The notes under the pieces: generated by a model | What the model saw: the letters and a program-made list of their open reading frames with translations, nothing else | What the model was told of the DNA's origin: nothing | Databases searched by the model: none | From: Nymphaea colorata | Lineage: Eukaryota; Streptophyta; Magnoliopsida; Nymphaeales; Nymphaeaceae | Direction of reading: 5' to 3' | NCBI RefSeq assembly: GCF_008831285.2 | Contig: NC_045145.1 | Span: 19,280,802 to 19,344,801, forward strand | DNA: 64,000 nucleotides | Program-made: the position numbers and the translations under genes | In this document: piece after piece, positions 36,901-48,871 of the stretch | Layout of the letters: each line of letters opens with the position of its first letter | Position numbering within the stretch: the stretch's first letter is position 1

Positions 36901-39731
36901 GAAGGCAAATCATTTACACTTTATAGGATATCAGGTGATGAACTGCTAAGTGCTAGCAAAGGCATTAATGAAGGTGGATATTGGTATATGAAAATTGAAA
37001 TAACACACTAATCATGAGTTTCTATAGTCCATTTATATCTTGAGAGGGGTTGTTGAGACACTTTTGGATCACAACATGGTAGACCCACGCTGCAGGTTCA
37101 TTGTCTATTAGGATCTTAAGCAATCATGTTCCATGGTGGAGAATCCGCTGTGCCATTGCTCCATGTTCTATATTGCTTCATGTTAATGCTTTACAGTTAT
37201 TAACTTATCATAGGTCATAGTCGCAAAGAATATTTTGGAGTTTTAAACGGTGAGGTTTTTCTTGGGTATAATAATTAATATGGCAATGTTGTAAAAGGTG
37301 TAGCGTAATGCGTATCGGTTAGGCTGACCTTTACGCTGTATCGTAACGTATCGTAAATGTAGCGTACTGTATCATAAAATTAATTTTTAATTTAAAAAAA
37401 TTAAAAAATTATAAAAAATCCAAAAAAATAAACAAAAAATCAAGAAAAATGTATTCAATATAAAAAAAATTATCATACATAAGGAAAATTCATGTGTGCC
37501 AACAACACATTAAAAAATAAGAAATCAGAAATTCAAAATAACATAATAAGCATCCATCACAATTTTAAACTTGAAAATTTTATAGAATCTTAAGGACTTA
37601 GAGTCTTAGGGCTTAGATTACATCACAATTCATAAGTTCAAAACATATAGTTATCATCTTTCATGATTCAACGATGATCTCTCTCAAATCGATGAATCCT
37701 CAGTGATTTTTGATGAAAATGGGCAAAATCTCTTCCCCACGTCTCTTCGAGTCTTTAGAAACAAGAAGAGAGAGAGAGAGAGGAGTGTTCAACTTTAAAA
37801 CATAATGAAAAAAGGGCTGTTGGGCCCCTTTTTTGCATTTTTCCTTGTATCGTACGATACGGGTGATACACTTATGATACAGGAGCCTATACGGTGTGTA
37901 TCGTACGATACAGATAACATTGTAATATGGTGAGCTTGAAAAAATATATATATGGTAAATTTTTAAAAATTAAAAAGACTAAAAATTGGGGAAAAATAAA
38001 ATAAGTGAGGAATTAATAACACAAACATCAAAAAATAAGTAGATTTGCAACAAATAAAAAAAGAGAAAATGAAAAAAAACTATTTGGCATTAAAAATAAA
38101 AAAAATGAAAAAAGTGTTAGTTTTTAACTTTTTTTTTTTTCAAAAAACACGTTTTTAGTTTTAAACAGAAATTTAGTTTATCCCTTTTTTTTTTTGTGGA
38201 AACGTGTTTTTTGTGGCACTGTCGTAGGCATTGTTTAATTTATTGAATCTACTTATGCGCTATATTCATGTATACCTCTTAATGAAGACATGCTTCTCTA
38301 GCCCTTTTGGGTTTTTGACAGCAGGATGTGGCTAGCTGCAAGGGTAATGCTTGTTGAATTGATAATCAATGTTAAACTTGTGATGGATTTGTTACTTGCA
38401 ATATGTAGTCTTTCCTGATTTGTCAGTATTATTAAGATGTAATAGGCATTTTTTTTCTAGGATTTATCAATTTATTTTACAATCAAGTCACTTGGACATT
38501 GCAATAAATGAGAATTTTCATTATGTTTCTAAATTTTAAAGTTTTAAACAGCTTTTTCACATTTTTTCGAAAAAGACATTTTTTAATTTATCGAACTTAC
38601 TTATGCACTATATTCATGTATACCTCTTAATGGAGACATGCTTCTCTAGCCCTTTTGGGTTTTGGACAGCAGGATGTGCTTAGCTGCTAGGGAAATGCTT
38701 ATTGAATTAATAATCAATGTTAAACTTGTGATGGATTTGTTACTTGCAATATGTAGACTTTCTTTATTTTTCAGTATTGATGTAATAGCAATTTCTTTTT
38801 AGGGTTTATCAATGTATTTTACAATGAAGTCAGTTGGACATTGCATTAAATGAGAATTTTCATTATGTTTCTAAATTTTGGAGCATGATATTGACTATCA
38901 CTATCAGTGTAAGATGAGTATCAGGATGAAGTGGATTCTATAAGGGCACCACTGCCAATAAATTACAAAGACTTACATGAGCTTAGACCTACTTACCGAC
39001 TAAGTGTATGAACATAGATTGCTAATGCTTTACCATGTAATATAGTGGCTGTAGGACAGATTATTGAGCACAAACATGTGATCGATACCATATGATGCTC
39101 AAATAATTGGCACCCCCATGTTATTAGCTTCATTTCAGGCAGTGATAATAGCTTTTGCCTTAACATGCATTATCCAGGTGGAATGTTATAGTTCTTGCTA
39201 TGGCCGCAGCCCTTATAAATTTACGATGGACAGGTATTTCTTTATGGATTAACCTTCAACTTGAAGTAGGACTGCATAGAATGACTACTTTTTTACTGCA
39301 TTCTGGTGAATTTATCCAGAATATGCACAACAGGAATCTAATAATTAAAGAAAATAGAGAATTCGATCTATAGACTTCTGAAATGCTTTCTGTTTGTATG
39401 GCATTAATACCTGCTACCAGCCTTTTTTTTTGTATTGTTTCAGCCATTAATAACAGTCATTTGGAGACTTTGCAGGTATGCTATAGCCACAAAGAAATCG
39501 TACAGTTATATACTTCAGTTTTCAGTCTGCCTGGGTCAGCTGTACGGAGTTCTTGTCTACTACATTACCGCATTGTTGGAGGGCGACAATTTTGCCTCTA
39601 ATGCATTTTACTACTGGGCGTACTATGTGGTAGCAAACAGCTTCTGGATTGTGATACCCATTCTGATTGCCGGGAGGTGTTGGAGGAAAATAACTGCAGT
39701 TCAAGTCCAGCAAAAGAGCAAGAGGATCTGA
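33958..39731 (+). CDS. HYD1: Sterol delta8-delta7 isomerase (EBP family)
   Basis: HYDRA1 moves the ring-B double bond from delta8 to delta7 in phytosterol (and hence brassinosteroid) synthesis at the ER. Exons: 33958-34108, 35127-35273, 35386-35494 and 39476-39731, all GT-AG and phase-consistent, giving 220 aa, close to the Arabidopsis protein. The protein is mostly hydrophobic with four to five membrane segments; the first is near residues 26-48. All six positions essential in human EBP can be matched: H74 and E78 (LTHIVIEG), E121 and T124 (EGIT), N190 and W193 (NSFW). The N-terminal [15 protein letters not shown] is typical of plant HYD1. The C-terminus is basic (QQKSKRI). Intron 3 is almost 4 kb and carries a hAT-type MITE and a tandem duplication. 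A diverged tandem copy with stop codons lies 1.4 kb downstream. AATAAA is found at 39972, about 240 bp after the stop. Confidence 0.95.
37284..37922. mobile_element. hAT-type non-autonomous element (MITE), copy 2, in HYD1 intron 3
   Basis: A 639-bp element has termini CAATGTTGTA and GATAACATTG, flanked by a perfect 8-bp duplication TAATATGG (37276-37283 and 37923-37930). Its left end (GTTGTAAAAGGTGTAGCG..) aligns with the reverse complement of the right end of the copy at 27960-28765. Its right end has TATCGTACGATAC twice (about 37854 and 37900). The interior is AT-rich with a short GA run at 37767-37783. No transposase frame is present, so movement would need an enzyme supplied in trans. Confidence 0.88.
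38229..38879. repeat. Tandem duplication of about 300 bp in HYD1 intron 3
   Basis: Unit A (about 38229-38537) and unit B (about 38577-38879) align end to end. They share blocks such as TATATTCATGTATACCTCTT, GACATGCTTCTCTAGCCC and GATGGATTTGTTACTTGCAA, and both end in TTATGTTTCTAAATTTT. About 40 bp separates them, and scattered substitutions and small indels show moderate age. It lies just downstream of the hAT-type MITE. It is not coding and appears to be a local duplication of intron sequence. Confidence 0.9.
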
Positions 39732-41116
39732 TTTAGTCTAATTGTTATGCTTTGAAACTTAATCATTGTCAAAACATTGATTTATCTGTGGTAGCTGTAC
39801 TTTTCTAATTCTTCCTGAGCAGGCCTGGTACTCTTATTTGGTTTGTAATCGTTAACAATGACGTTCCTCTTATTTGCTTTGTAAGCGTTAAGAATGACAT
39901 TCCTAGTGAATTGCCTGTGGCTGCACAAGGTGCACAAGAAAATCTTTTGAAGTTGGTCTCCATTTTATTCCAATAAAGAAAACTGAAGTATTTCTTCTTT
40001 TTTTTTTCTTTTAGCAGGTAGAAATCGGAATGGTTACCTTTTTTCGTGGCTGTTAACTTGATGCACTTTTTTGGCAGGGATTATTGAATAAATAAAGTAT
40101 CTACATATCTGTAAAAGATGATTGAGGCAGGGTTGAAGCGATATGATGCACAAACAGATCATCTTACAAGAGATCTGCTTTATCCAGAAAGGAAAAAAGT
40201 AAAATGTTGAATTGTTGTTTATTTATTTCAGACAAGAAAGGTGCAGTTAGGCAGTAAAAACACGAACATCAGCAGGAGACCGGTTAGTAGACTTTTTGCA
40301 GTTGATGGAGGACTTACCTTTAGACTCGTAAGCTAGATGTGTCGTCTAATGCTTTCTGATTTCTTTTTCTTTGTCAAGCCGTTAAAGATCATAAACTGCA
40401 GTTTATAAATCTTGATTTCCTCGCAGAGCTGATTGGACGGAATGACCGACGTAGAAAAATGCAAGATTAAATTGAATTCACTTAAGGGAGCATTGATTTG
40501 ATTACCTTTCATCTACTTGCATTCAAGATCATCAGCAGTTCAGATTCATGAATTTAAAATTCGACCTCTCCCTTTGAATTTATATCAGATCTTTTGCCAT
40601 TGCAAAAAATAGGATGAGAATTTCAAATGTGGATATCTTATGCATCACTTTAAAGTCTTTAGTTTGATAAAGAATGAGCTTCAGTATAGATTTTTTGCCA
40701 CATTAATGAAAAGCATGCCTCATGAAGTCTATGAATCTGAAATCTGAGGTAATCAGATTCCCACCCTTGTTCCAAGTTAATATTGAAAACGGTAAAGATC
40801 AGCAACAGTAGCAGCTATGGAAGCATGTGGGGCAGAAAGACATGTTGCCCTTCTGAGCGAATGAACAGGCGTAGGTACTGTAACTGACCGAACATGTGCG
40901 CGAGTAAATGCCGTCGTAGCCACTTGCAGACCCCGATCCGCTGCTTCATTCTTGAGCTCATCCTCTTTATTGTGATCGATGGTCCCTTCCCTTCCTGCCC
41001 TTTAATTGAAGAGAGGACCACAGAGGGAGTGCCGTAGCAAGAAGAAAGAGAGAAAGACAGTGGGGAGAGAGAGAAGAAGAGGGAGGGTGATCGAGAGTTA
41101 AAAAGGAAAAGGAAGG
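39732..41116. other. Spacer between HYD1 and its tandem copy
   Basis: This holds the HYD1 3' UTR, with AATAAA-type signals at 39972 and near 40086, and then the promoter and leader of the downstream copy. The leader is GA-rich at 41040-41090, like that of HYD1. A weak inverted pair (GATTTGATTACC near 40498 and GGTAATCAGATTC near 40749) could mark an old MITE but shows no clear target duplication. No other gene is visible. Confidence 0.55.
39972..39977 (+). terminator. Candidate polyadenylation signal of HYD1
   Basis: A canonical AATAAA lies about 240 bp after the HYD1 stop codon, preceded by a T-rich stretch, at a distance usual for plant 3' UTRs. Plant signals are loose, so this is a position guess. 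Confidence 0.35.
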
Positions 41117-44109
41117 ATGTATGGCCTGGCGTCGGACCACCCATACGTGCCGAGGGAGATGAAACTCCCTGGCTACGTCCCCATCTCCCTCCCTTACTCC
41201 CTCATTCTCGGCGTTTACGGTGGATTCTCCTTTCTTGTCGTCCTCCTCGTTTGGGCTCTCTCCAGTATGCTCACCCTCTCGCTCTGGTGTGTTTTTTTAT
41301 TTATTTTTCCTACCATGGACGTTCTCCCGCCCTGATTGTGCATCCTTTTACACATTGTAAATAACTTCTAAAAAAGTCCAACATATAACCTAAATTTTTG
41401 AAAAATCCATGCCTATATATATATATATATACGAACTGTCGCTGTCGTTTTTTCGTACGAAACTCCCGAATTGAGAAAATCCGGACAGTCGCGGAGTTTA
41501 AAAGCAATAAAACAGTCGAGTGGCCGGGAAGCCGACCCTTCGCCTCCTCCTCCAACAACCAGTGTGCATGGCGCGCGCTTAGTCGAAAATTAATGTTGGT
41601 CGCCTGATTCTGATAGAACGCCCAGTAGGAGTTAACCCACGCCGATGTCGGTGGGGAGTAAGATTTTCAGGCTTGCAAACCTGTGCAAGCCTCTCAGAGA
41701 GTAACTTCTCTGTCTCCTCAACCAGATTCGCATACAGAGAACACACGAGATGCATGCCAAGTGGGTGAAGATCTGACTGGTATGCAGCGGATCACCGTCG
41801 AACTCGACCCGCTTGCTCACGTAATGACTCTTCTACCTGCATAGTCAGGAGGCTAGCTGCTGGCGAACAGGGAGGGATCAGGTTACCCGGTGAATGACAG
41901 GAACAATGTCAACGCTCGTCTTTAGTGACGCGTAGACGTCTAGCTCTGCATGACCATACCTTTTCCAAAGCTCAACTCACGATCGACTGGTGGAGGACGG
42001 CACCGGATTCGAGTTAACAGTGGATCTCATGCCTGCTTCGATTCTAATTCGACTTAAAATGGCGTCTGGTTAAAAGGTGTTCTAGATTAACAATTGAACG
42101 CATGTTCCTTTGGTTTGTATGTGTTTTTGTTTAAGAAAATATAGAGCGATTGTGTCCGTCTTTTACTTGTTAGAATTTGAAACAATATCTCCATAACCAC
42201 ATCATGTTTTTTTAAACAAAAAACCATGTATTTTCAGATTATGTGTTATGAGAACATGCGTTGCAAGTTTGCAATAACACAATATTCTTATCAAACATTC
42301 TCTTAAGGGCATCCTTGACTGTCCCAAATATTTATTTGGGTGTGCAAAAATTTTAGAACAATATCAATTATATGTCAATCTTACATAATATATTCAAGAA
42401 TTTTCTTCATTGTGTTTCCTTTGCCGCAGGTCGGAGCCCCAGGCTCTCAAGGGCTGAGAGAGGGATCATGTGCTGGTGGGCGTTTACGGGATAGACGCAT
42501 ATCATCATGGAAGGATATTTCGCGTTCACGCCAGACTACTACAAGAAGATGCCCCCCACTTACCTGTCCGATGCATGTGAGTTTCTCTCATGACTCTTAT
42601 TTCCATTGCACCACTATTAGTACCACCTTCATGAGCTCCCCATGATTGTACTGTTGAAATGAATCTCGAGTTGACTACACCGGAATATATCTTTGATCCT
42701 TCCTCTCCCCTTCTGATCTCCTCTGAAAAACAACTGCAGTCTGCAGGGAAGGAATACAGTAAAAGTGACTCAAGGTATCCTGCGAGAAACTGCGCAGTGG
42801 TGGCTTTGGAGGGAATAACTGCTGTGCTTGCAGGACCAGCCAGCCTTCTTTCTGTGTAAGATTCCTGTGCCATGAAATCGCAGCCTTCTAAAACAGTACC
42901 ATATGCGTACACCAAGTATAACCTTATTAATTTGCTTTTGTGAATGAGCGGTTCAATGGTTCAATCTTCCCAAATCTATGCTCGATAGCAGGTAATAAGA
43001 TCTATTAGTATTCTTGTAGGGTGCGCCAAAACCCAGCAACCAGATTACATACTCGTTTCGAGTATATAGTTACTCCTGTCTCAAGAACGGAGCTAGAATT
43101 TTCTTTAGAGGCGAGCCGACAGTCTACCCTTTGGATTCGGGTAAAGACAAATTGAATTCAAATCCAAAAAATACATAACTTAATTAAAAAAAATTATTTT
43201 TTTTAATGCAAACTTTTTTTTTTCATTGGTCAGGGTGGAACCATGGCCTAGGCGGGCCCTCTCCTCCCTCTGCCCCTGCCCTGTCCATACAATACCTTAT
43301 ATATATCCCCAAAAATCTTGCAACGGGATTATAAATGATCTTCACTATACTTTGTTTGAGTATAATAATTAGTGAAATTTGTGACACTCGTTTTAAAACT
43401 TGTGAGGAATTTTCAAGAGTTTATAAAAAAAGTTATTAAATAGATGGTTGTCTTGGTTTTTACTATTGAGGTTAAAAACCAAAATTATTAGGAGATAGGT
43501 TGGGATTCCTTGAATCAAGGGTCAAATGGGTTCCGTGATCTAACAGGATGTTGGGCATCTCAAAGCAAAAATGCTCTTCAATTTCCGACCATCAGAAATT
43601 GTTTCCAATGTAAGCTAGAACCAGGCGGACGGATCGGCAAATTAATTAGGCCACAGTTGAAATTTCGAGCTCGGAAGCTTCAACTTGAAGGTATCAAGTT
43701 GGAATCTGCCAGTACAAACTTTAAATCCATTAGGTTTCTGTCTGTATTTTCTAGAAAAGCTAAAAACTTATGACGTTTGGTGCATCAGTTGCAATTGGCT
43801 TCTGTCCTGTTGCCCCATCAATAATCAAGGTGCTGATTTGATGAAATTCACAGGTACGCCATGGCGATGAGGAAAGAATAGAGAGACATACTTCAGTTGG
43901 TAACCTGCACGGCGCAGAATTATGGAACTCTCATGTATTTCCTGACGGCATTCTTAGATGGCGATAATTTTGCAAGCAGCCGATTCTACTACTGGGCTTA
44001 CTACGTGGGACTGAACAGCCCATGGCTTGTGATACCCCCGCTTATTACAGTCAGGTCTTGGAACAAAACGCTCTCACTACATCCCCAGCCGAAGACCAAA
44101 AGTATTTGA
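41117..44109 (+). pseudogene. Tandem HYD1 (sterol isomerase) copy with two in-frame stop codons
   Basis: The four-exon structure matches HYD1: 41117-41264, 42430-42576, 42747-42855 and 43854-44109. Exons 2, 3 and 4 have exactly the lengths of their HYD1 counterparts (147, 109 and 256 nt) and all GT-AG sites are intact. The reading frame is kept from ATG to a normal stop (219 codons) except for two TAG codons. One is in exon 2, where HYD1 has L72 (CWWAFTG then stop then THIIMEGYF). The other is in exon 4, where HYD1 has Y145 (MAMRKE then stop then RDILQ). The positions matching all six catalytic residues survive: H and E in THIIMEG, E and T in EGIT, N and W in NSPW. The protein is well diverged from HYD1, so the duplication is old while disabling changes are few. 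Full-length product would need readthrough or a sequencing error; I call it a pseudogene. Confidence 0.85.
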
Positions 44110-44749
44110 AATCACATCAATGTTCTTCTCCTGATCGGACAAGTTCGTTCGTTTTCTAGGAAACTGTGTTGTTGTTTTCTTACTGCAACTGCTAGACAGA
44201 AGCATTTGAACATCTCATGTTGATGATGCAGTCATGATCTAGTTATTTCTGCACTCTTTTTCTTGTTGAAGATCAACATTTTGCCAACAAATTTCTTCAT
44301 CTACTTCTTGGCTAGGAGGCAAACTTAATGCCTTCAGGTTGAAGGAGGTCAAGCGTTTGCTGCAGTTGCAACCTGGCATAACCATCTTAGAATCTCATGA
44401 AAAAGGAGGGAAGAGAGGACATTTTCAATGCTTTTCGGCCGAAATCCACAATTTCTACTCCTGTACATTGAACATCAAAGAAATTAAGAACTATTTACAC
44501 AAATCTGATGGATGGCAACAAACCCAAGATGATGATGAGATGCAGTCCCAATTGGGTTGAGAAAATACAGAGGCCTCTGCTCCAGTTCTCTAAAGACAAA
44601 TAAAATAAATTTTGGCTACTCTCAAAAAGACTAGACTAATGTGTACAAACAAATAGAGAGGGCGCCGAGTGGAATCCCAACAAATCCCACATATGCTTTC
44701 TCTCTTTTAGCACTAAACAAAACAAAATTCTGATAATAAATTAAATCTT
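44110..44749. other. Convergent spacer between the HYD1 copy and the response regulator
   Basis: The two flanking genes point toward each other, so this holds both 3' regions. I see no other gene or repeat. A short open frame on plus (about 44339-44560) has no recognisable motif. Confidence 0.55.
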
Positions 44750-45933
44750 TCACGCAACTCTTAGCCCTCGAGTTTTAGTGCTCCTTTCTACGGGCTCAGG
44801 AGAAATGGCCTTTCTTTTCCTTGATTTCTTACTTTTGTTGTCGATGAATTGTTGGGACTTCAGAAGATGAGGATGAAGCTTCTCCATATCGGACAACCGC
44901 ACAGGTTTTAACAGGAATTCTTCCGCTCCACCTTCCAAGCACCTGTCAGGAATATGTAAACCAACAGTCATGATCAATGGCTTAAAAAGCTAAAGAAGAG
45001 AGCATAATATAATGCACTAAACCAACAGTCATGATCAATGAACATAAATGCTCGTGTTCTTGAATTGTCTGTGACACTCAGTCAATCCTTGTTCACATCC
45101 TAGCATGGTGAAGCAGAGTGCCTCGCTCGCTCAACTTTAAAAGGGCATTTGGTGAGAGAACATCATGTTCTTTAAACTCCATGTTCTTGTTCCAGTAAAG
45201 ATGGTGTAATTCTGAAAGTTCTTAAATCCAACAATACCATTATAGTTGCAGAACAAAATCGTGATGTTCTTGAAACTTGTGTTCCATGAACACGCGTTGC
45301 AAGAATACAATCTTCTTCTGATCAAAGTCTCCAACAATCACAAAATTTTATGCACACAAAACATGATGAAATATGGATACCAATTTGGGCTTGGACCTAA
45401 ATAGCATGATGAAATTAGAGAAAAATGAAGATCCACTATGGAACAGGAAAAACAAAAGAAACAGAGAATTTGGAATCAGCAATTTGTGAAGTAGAAATAC
45501 AGTGAAAGATCGAACGACCATTTAAAAAGGCCCCATGAATTTCGATGCTTCAAGTCCCTAACCAAACTTTAGCCTATAAATGTAGTCCACATGGTCTCCA
45601 ACTAGGCACGCGGACCGAGTTCGATAATGTTTGTTCAATGTTTGAACGTTTCCACAATTACCAAAACTGGACATTTCTATAATGAAAAATTCACGATACC
45701 TAAGTTTTGCAAATAGGCCAACAGCACACTCATTTTTGAATTTTTTTCATATATCAGGAAGTCAAACGTAAGCATATTCATACCTGGATGCATATTTTTA
45801 TTGCCACTTCAAAATATGAGCATGGTTTTCTAAAGTTTTCATTTGCAAGATGATTCTGAACTTTTTATGTATTTATAAACTCTCCATTTTCCCTTTTCAA
45901 GTGTTCAGTATAATGGTAGAGACAAATCAGTGG

Positions 45934-46020
<87 letters not shown>

Positions 46021-48871
46021 ACAAAAAAAATGTTGTTTGCAGGATTAGAGGTAAAGTAGTCTTTCTAAATACTTTAATGTTGCCTGTGAATGATTTACAA
46101 CTTTATGCAGTTATTTACATCTTGAAAACATAAAGCAGTTAAGTAAAAAAGGCAAAAAGTTCGCAACTGTTTATAAACTTCTCTTCTACTCTTTATAACA
46201 GTTGATTTTCTTGAAACCTTATGAAATTTCTTTGCATGTTGGTCAGCACGGGACTTTTTATTAATGCCACACATCCATACAAGTGAATTAAGATAAAAAT
46301 AAGTTAAAACGTAGGAATTTAATGAGAAATCATGAAATCACCCATAGCCCTGAAATGAACCCTCCGTACACTCTATAAACTAGTTACAATTAACAAAGCG
46401 CTACCAAAACTGAACATAAGAGCACACATTTACATGAGCAGCACTTAACTTTGGGCCGGAGCTTCTTCTTCTTTTTTTTTTTTTTTTTTTTCTGGAGGAG
46501 GAGACGAATAGTATTTTCAAAATTGTTACATAGGTCAAAGTAAAAAATTTTAGAAAAAATATAAGTATAATTTTTTTTTTCTTTTCCAAAATGTGAGAGG
46601 AGATATGGCTCCTGCAGCCCCCCTTCCCTTACCCCGTCCCTTGGGATGAAGCCCATCAAAATAGTTGAATTAGCTGTATCAATCAATGCTTATTTACTGA
46701 ACAACACACTTTGTATTGAACGAATACAGGGAAGAATCTTGAGAGAGGAAAATATCAGTTTTCTAGTCGATTATTAACCTCAACACTAGAATATTTTTCT
46801 CCCTCTGGAATGACGTTAGAAACGTGAACAGATCCTTGTCTAACCAGCGCGCCTTTCAAGGGTTAACTACGATCTGCCCAAACCAAGACCAAGCTGTAAA
46901 CTAGACACAGTACGACCCTCTTTCAAGGAATGGACTTGACCTAAGGGACAAGAGGATCTCCAAGGAACTTGTCAATCCGGAAACCGGCCAGTATTCACAT
47001 GGTAAACCTGTAGGGAACAGGATCAGAATCTCCAACAGTCACCGGTGCTCGGTCTTCTAATACAGGGCCATGGCACGCCAGTGTCCCTTCGAACAGTCTC
47101 AACCGTCCGTTGATACAAACAACGGGGTGGAGTTGCATCACTGAGGAGGAGGACTTTAGGACATAGGGAGAAGAATTTGATTCCCAAACACATAATCGAT
47201 ACTATTACAGTAGACCAACCATTAATGGCCCACGAATCAAGCAGCGGTCGTCTTTATGAAGGAATAGCAACGCTTCCTTCAACAGCTTCTTCGTGGAACA
47301 AAAGAAAGATGCAGTCAGTATACTGATACATATATATTACCATGTGCTCTATCAAGTTCAGGCCACTTCAATTTTCCCTAGTCTGTTTCCTGCCCATTTT
47401 TTTAATATATATTAAAATCATTTCAGAGGTTTTCCCTGACGTTGTGCCTGATTGAAACTGGTAAAAAATCTCTTGTGGCGTGTCACTGTTACACGGATTA
47501 TCTATGAAATGAAGTGGAGAGAAAAATGAGAGGAAAATTACCTGCTGATTCTTGATGGTACATTCTCAGATGACATAACCACGACAGGGATGTCCTTGCA
47601 GGAAGATTCCTACGAAATTAAGCATCCAAGGGAACATCATCAAGTAAATGTCATACTACTTGCAGCTGATCAATCTGACATCTGTATCGACAGAAGCATG
47701 ATGCGACGAAAAACCAGAAAGGAAAGAAAGGGAAATGTAGGCAAAAATGGGTTACTTAAGCTTTTACCTTGATTCTCTTGAGTAATTCATAGCCGCTCAT
47801 GCCAGGCATACAGTAGTCTGTGATTATTAGATTTACTTTCATGTCCTGCATTTGGAAAAAATCGTCACTTTTTTGAAATTTGAGTTGCCTTCAACACCCG
47901 TGTCAGTGATAAGTTCATGTACGGGAACATTTTTTTTTTCCATTCTTTTAAAGAGCATCCATCGATTATATTGAAGAGCTCATATATGCATTCCATAGGA
48001 AAACATTCCTTGCATGCAAAAGCAAATTTCACGGTCCACATTTTTCTTATTCAAGTATTTGTTCTGTTCAAAGAGAGAAACTCTCGTACCTGTCTTCGGC
48101 GTGAAGAAGAATCCATGTCATCCATCAAACCCAGAAATTCCAAAGCCTTACTTCCGGATTCCACACTGGTAACTGAACACCAACAATAATCACTTTCAGG
48201 AAGAAGGCGGTATTATTGGCATCTAAAGACCTTAGTTGAGAGCTTCCACTAATGACTAGAACAGGTGGCGAATTTACATAAATTAGAAAAAAGGAAAATT
48301 TGCAACAACTCGTTCGATGGAAGAGACAACTATTTATCCATCGAAAAATAGAACAGACCAATTTAACTGCCGAATAACTAGCTTCAGCTCACTAGGATGA
48401 ATTATCTTCTAGTTTTAAATGAAATACATATCACGTCTTCAGGTCAGCAACTGGCATATTTAAAGACGTCTTTCAGATTGGGCAGCAAACAAAAACCAAG
48501 CATGTTTTAACTCTGAGAAGAAAGGTTGGAAGCCTCTCCAGCTACGCTCTATGCATATATCGGCTCTATACACAAGCAGTTCTTGGTAGGTTGGTAATAG
48601 AAGAGACGCACGAATATCCAAGAATTGCCAAAAACACAAATAGAAATATCATCTACAATCGGATTAGCATCCGCCATGATAAAAAACCAAGTAGGAGGTG
48701 CCAAAAATGATCTCCCTCTCTCTCCCGACTCAAAAGTAGAGCCATAGAAGAACCAGTACCTTGATACGAAGAAACTCTGAGGAGTCTCTCCAAGATTTTC
48801 CTATCAACCAAACTATCATCTACTGCCAGAACATGAAAATGGGTATCGCAGGAACCCTGTTGCTTATCCAT
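44750..48871 (-). CDS. Type-A two-component response regulator (ARR type)
   Basis: Type-A regulators receive phosphate from histidine phosphotransfer proteins and dampen cytokinin signalling; they are usually cytokinin-induced. Exons: 48871-48760, 48172-48090, 47845-47768, 47609-47542 and 44942-44750, all GT-AG and in phase, giving 177 aa. The receiver fills residues 12 to about 135: acidic pair D18-D19 (VLAVDDS), phosphoacceptor D75 ([16 protein letters not shown]), the T/S position in [10 protein letters not shown], and K126 ([10 protein letters not shown]). The short tail lacks a Myb-like (GARP) DNA-binding domain, which excludes type B. It is basic ([11 protein letters not shown] near 148-158) and may act as a nuclear signal. 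The motifs [11 protein letters not shown] and [11 protein letters not shown] are typical of the type-A clade. Intron 4 is about 2.6 kb and includes a long TA/GA microsatellite. I cannot assign the precise paralogue. Confidence 0.93.
45938..46018. repeat. Composite (TA)n-(GA)n microsatellite in the response-regulator intron
   Basis: About 50 bp of (AT)n passes directly into about 30 bp of (GA)n. It lies in the last intron of the type-A regulator. A second composite of the same order and strand lies at 55446-55511. It should be highly variable in length. Confidence 0.95.

Noticed and set aside
40494..40765. Possible MITE in the HYD1 tandem spacer
   Set aside because: Only a short inverted match (GATTTGATTACC with GGTAATCAGATTC) and no convincing target duplication.
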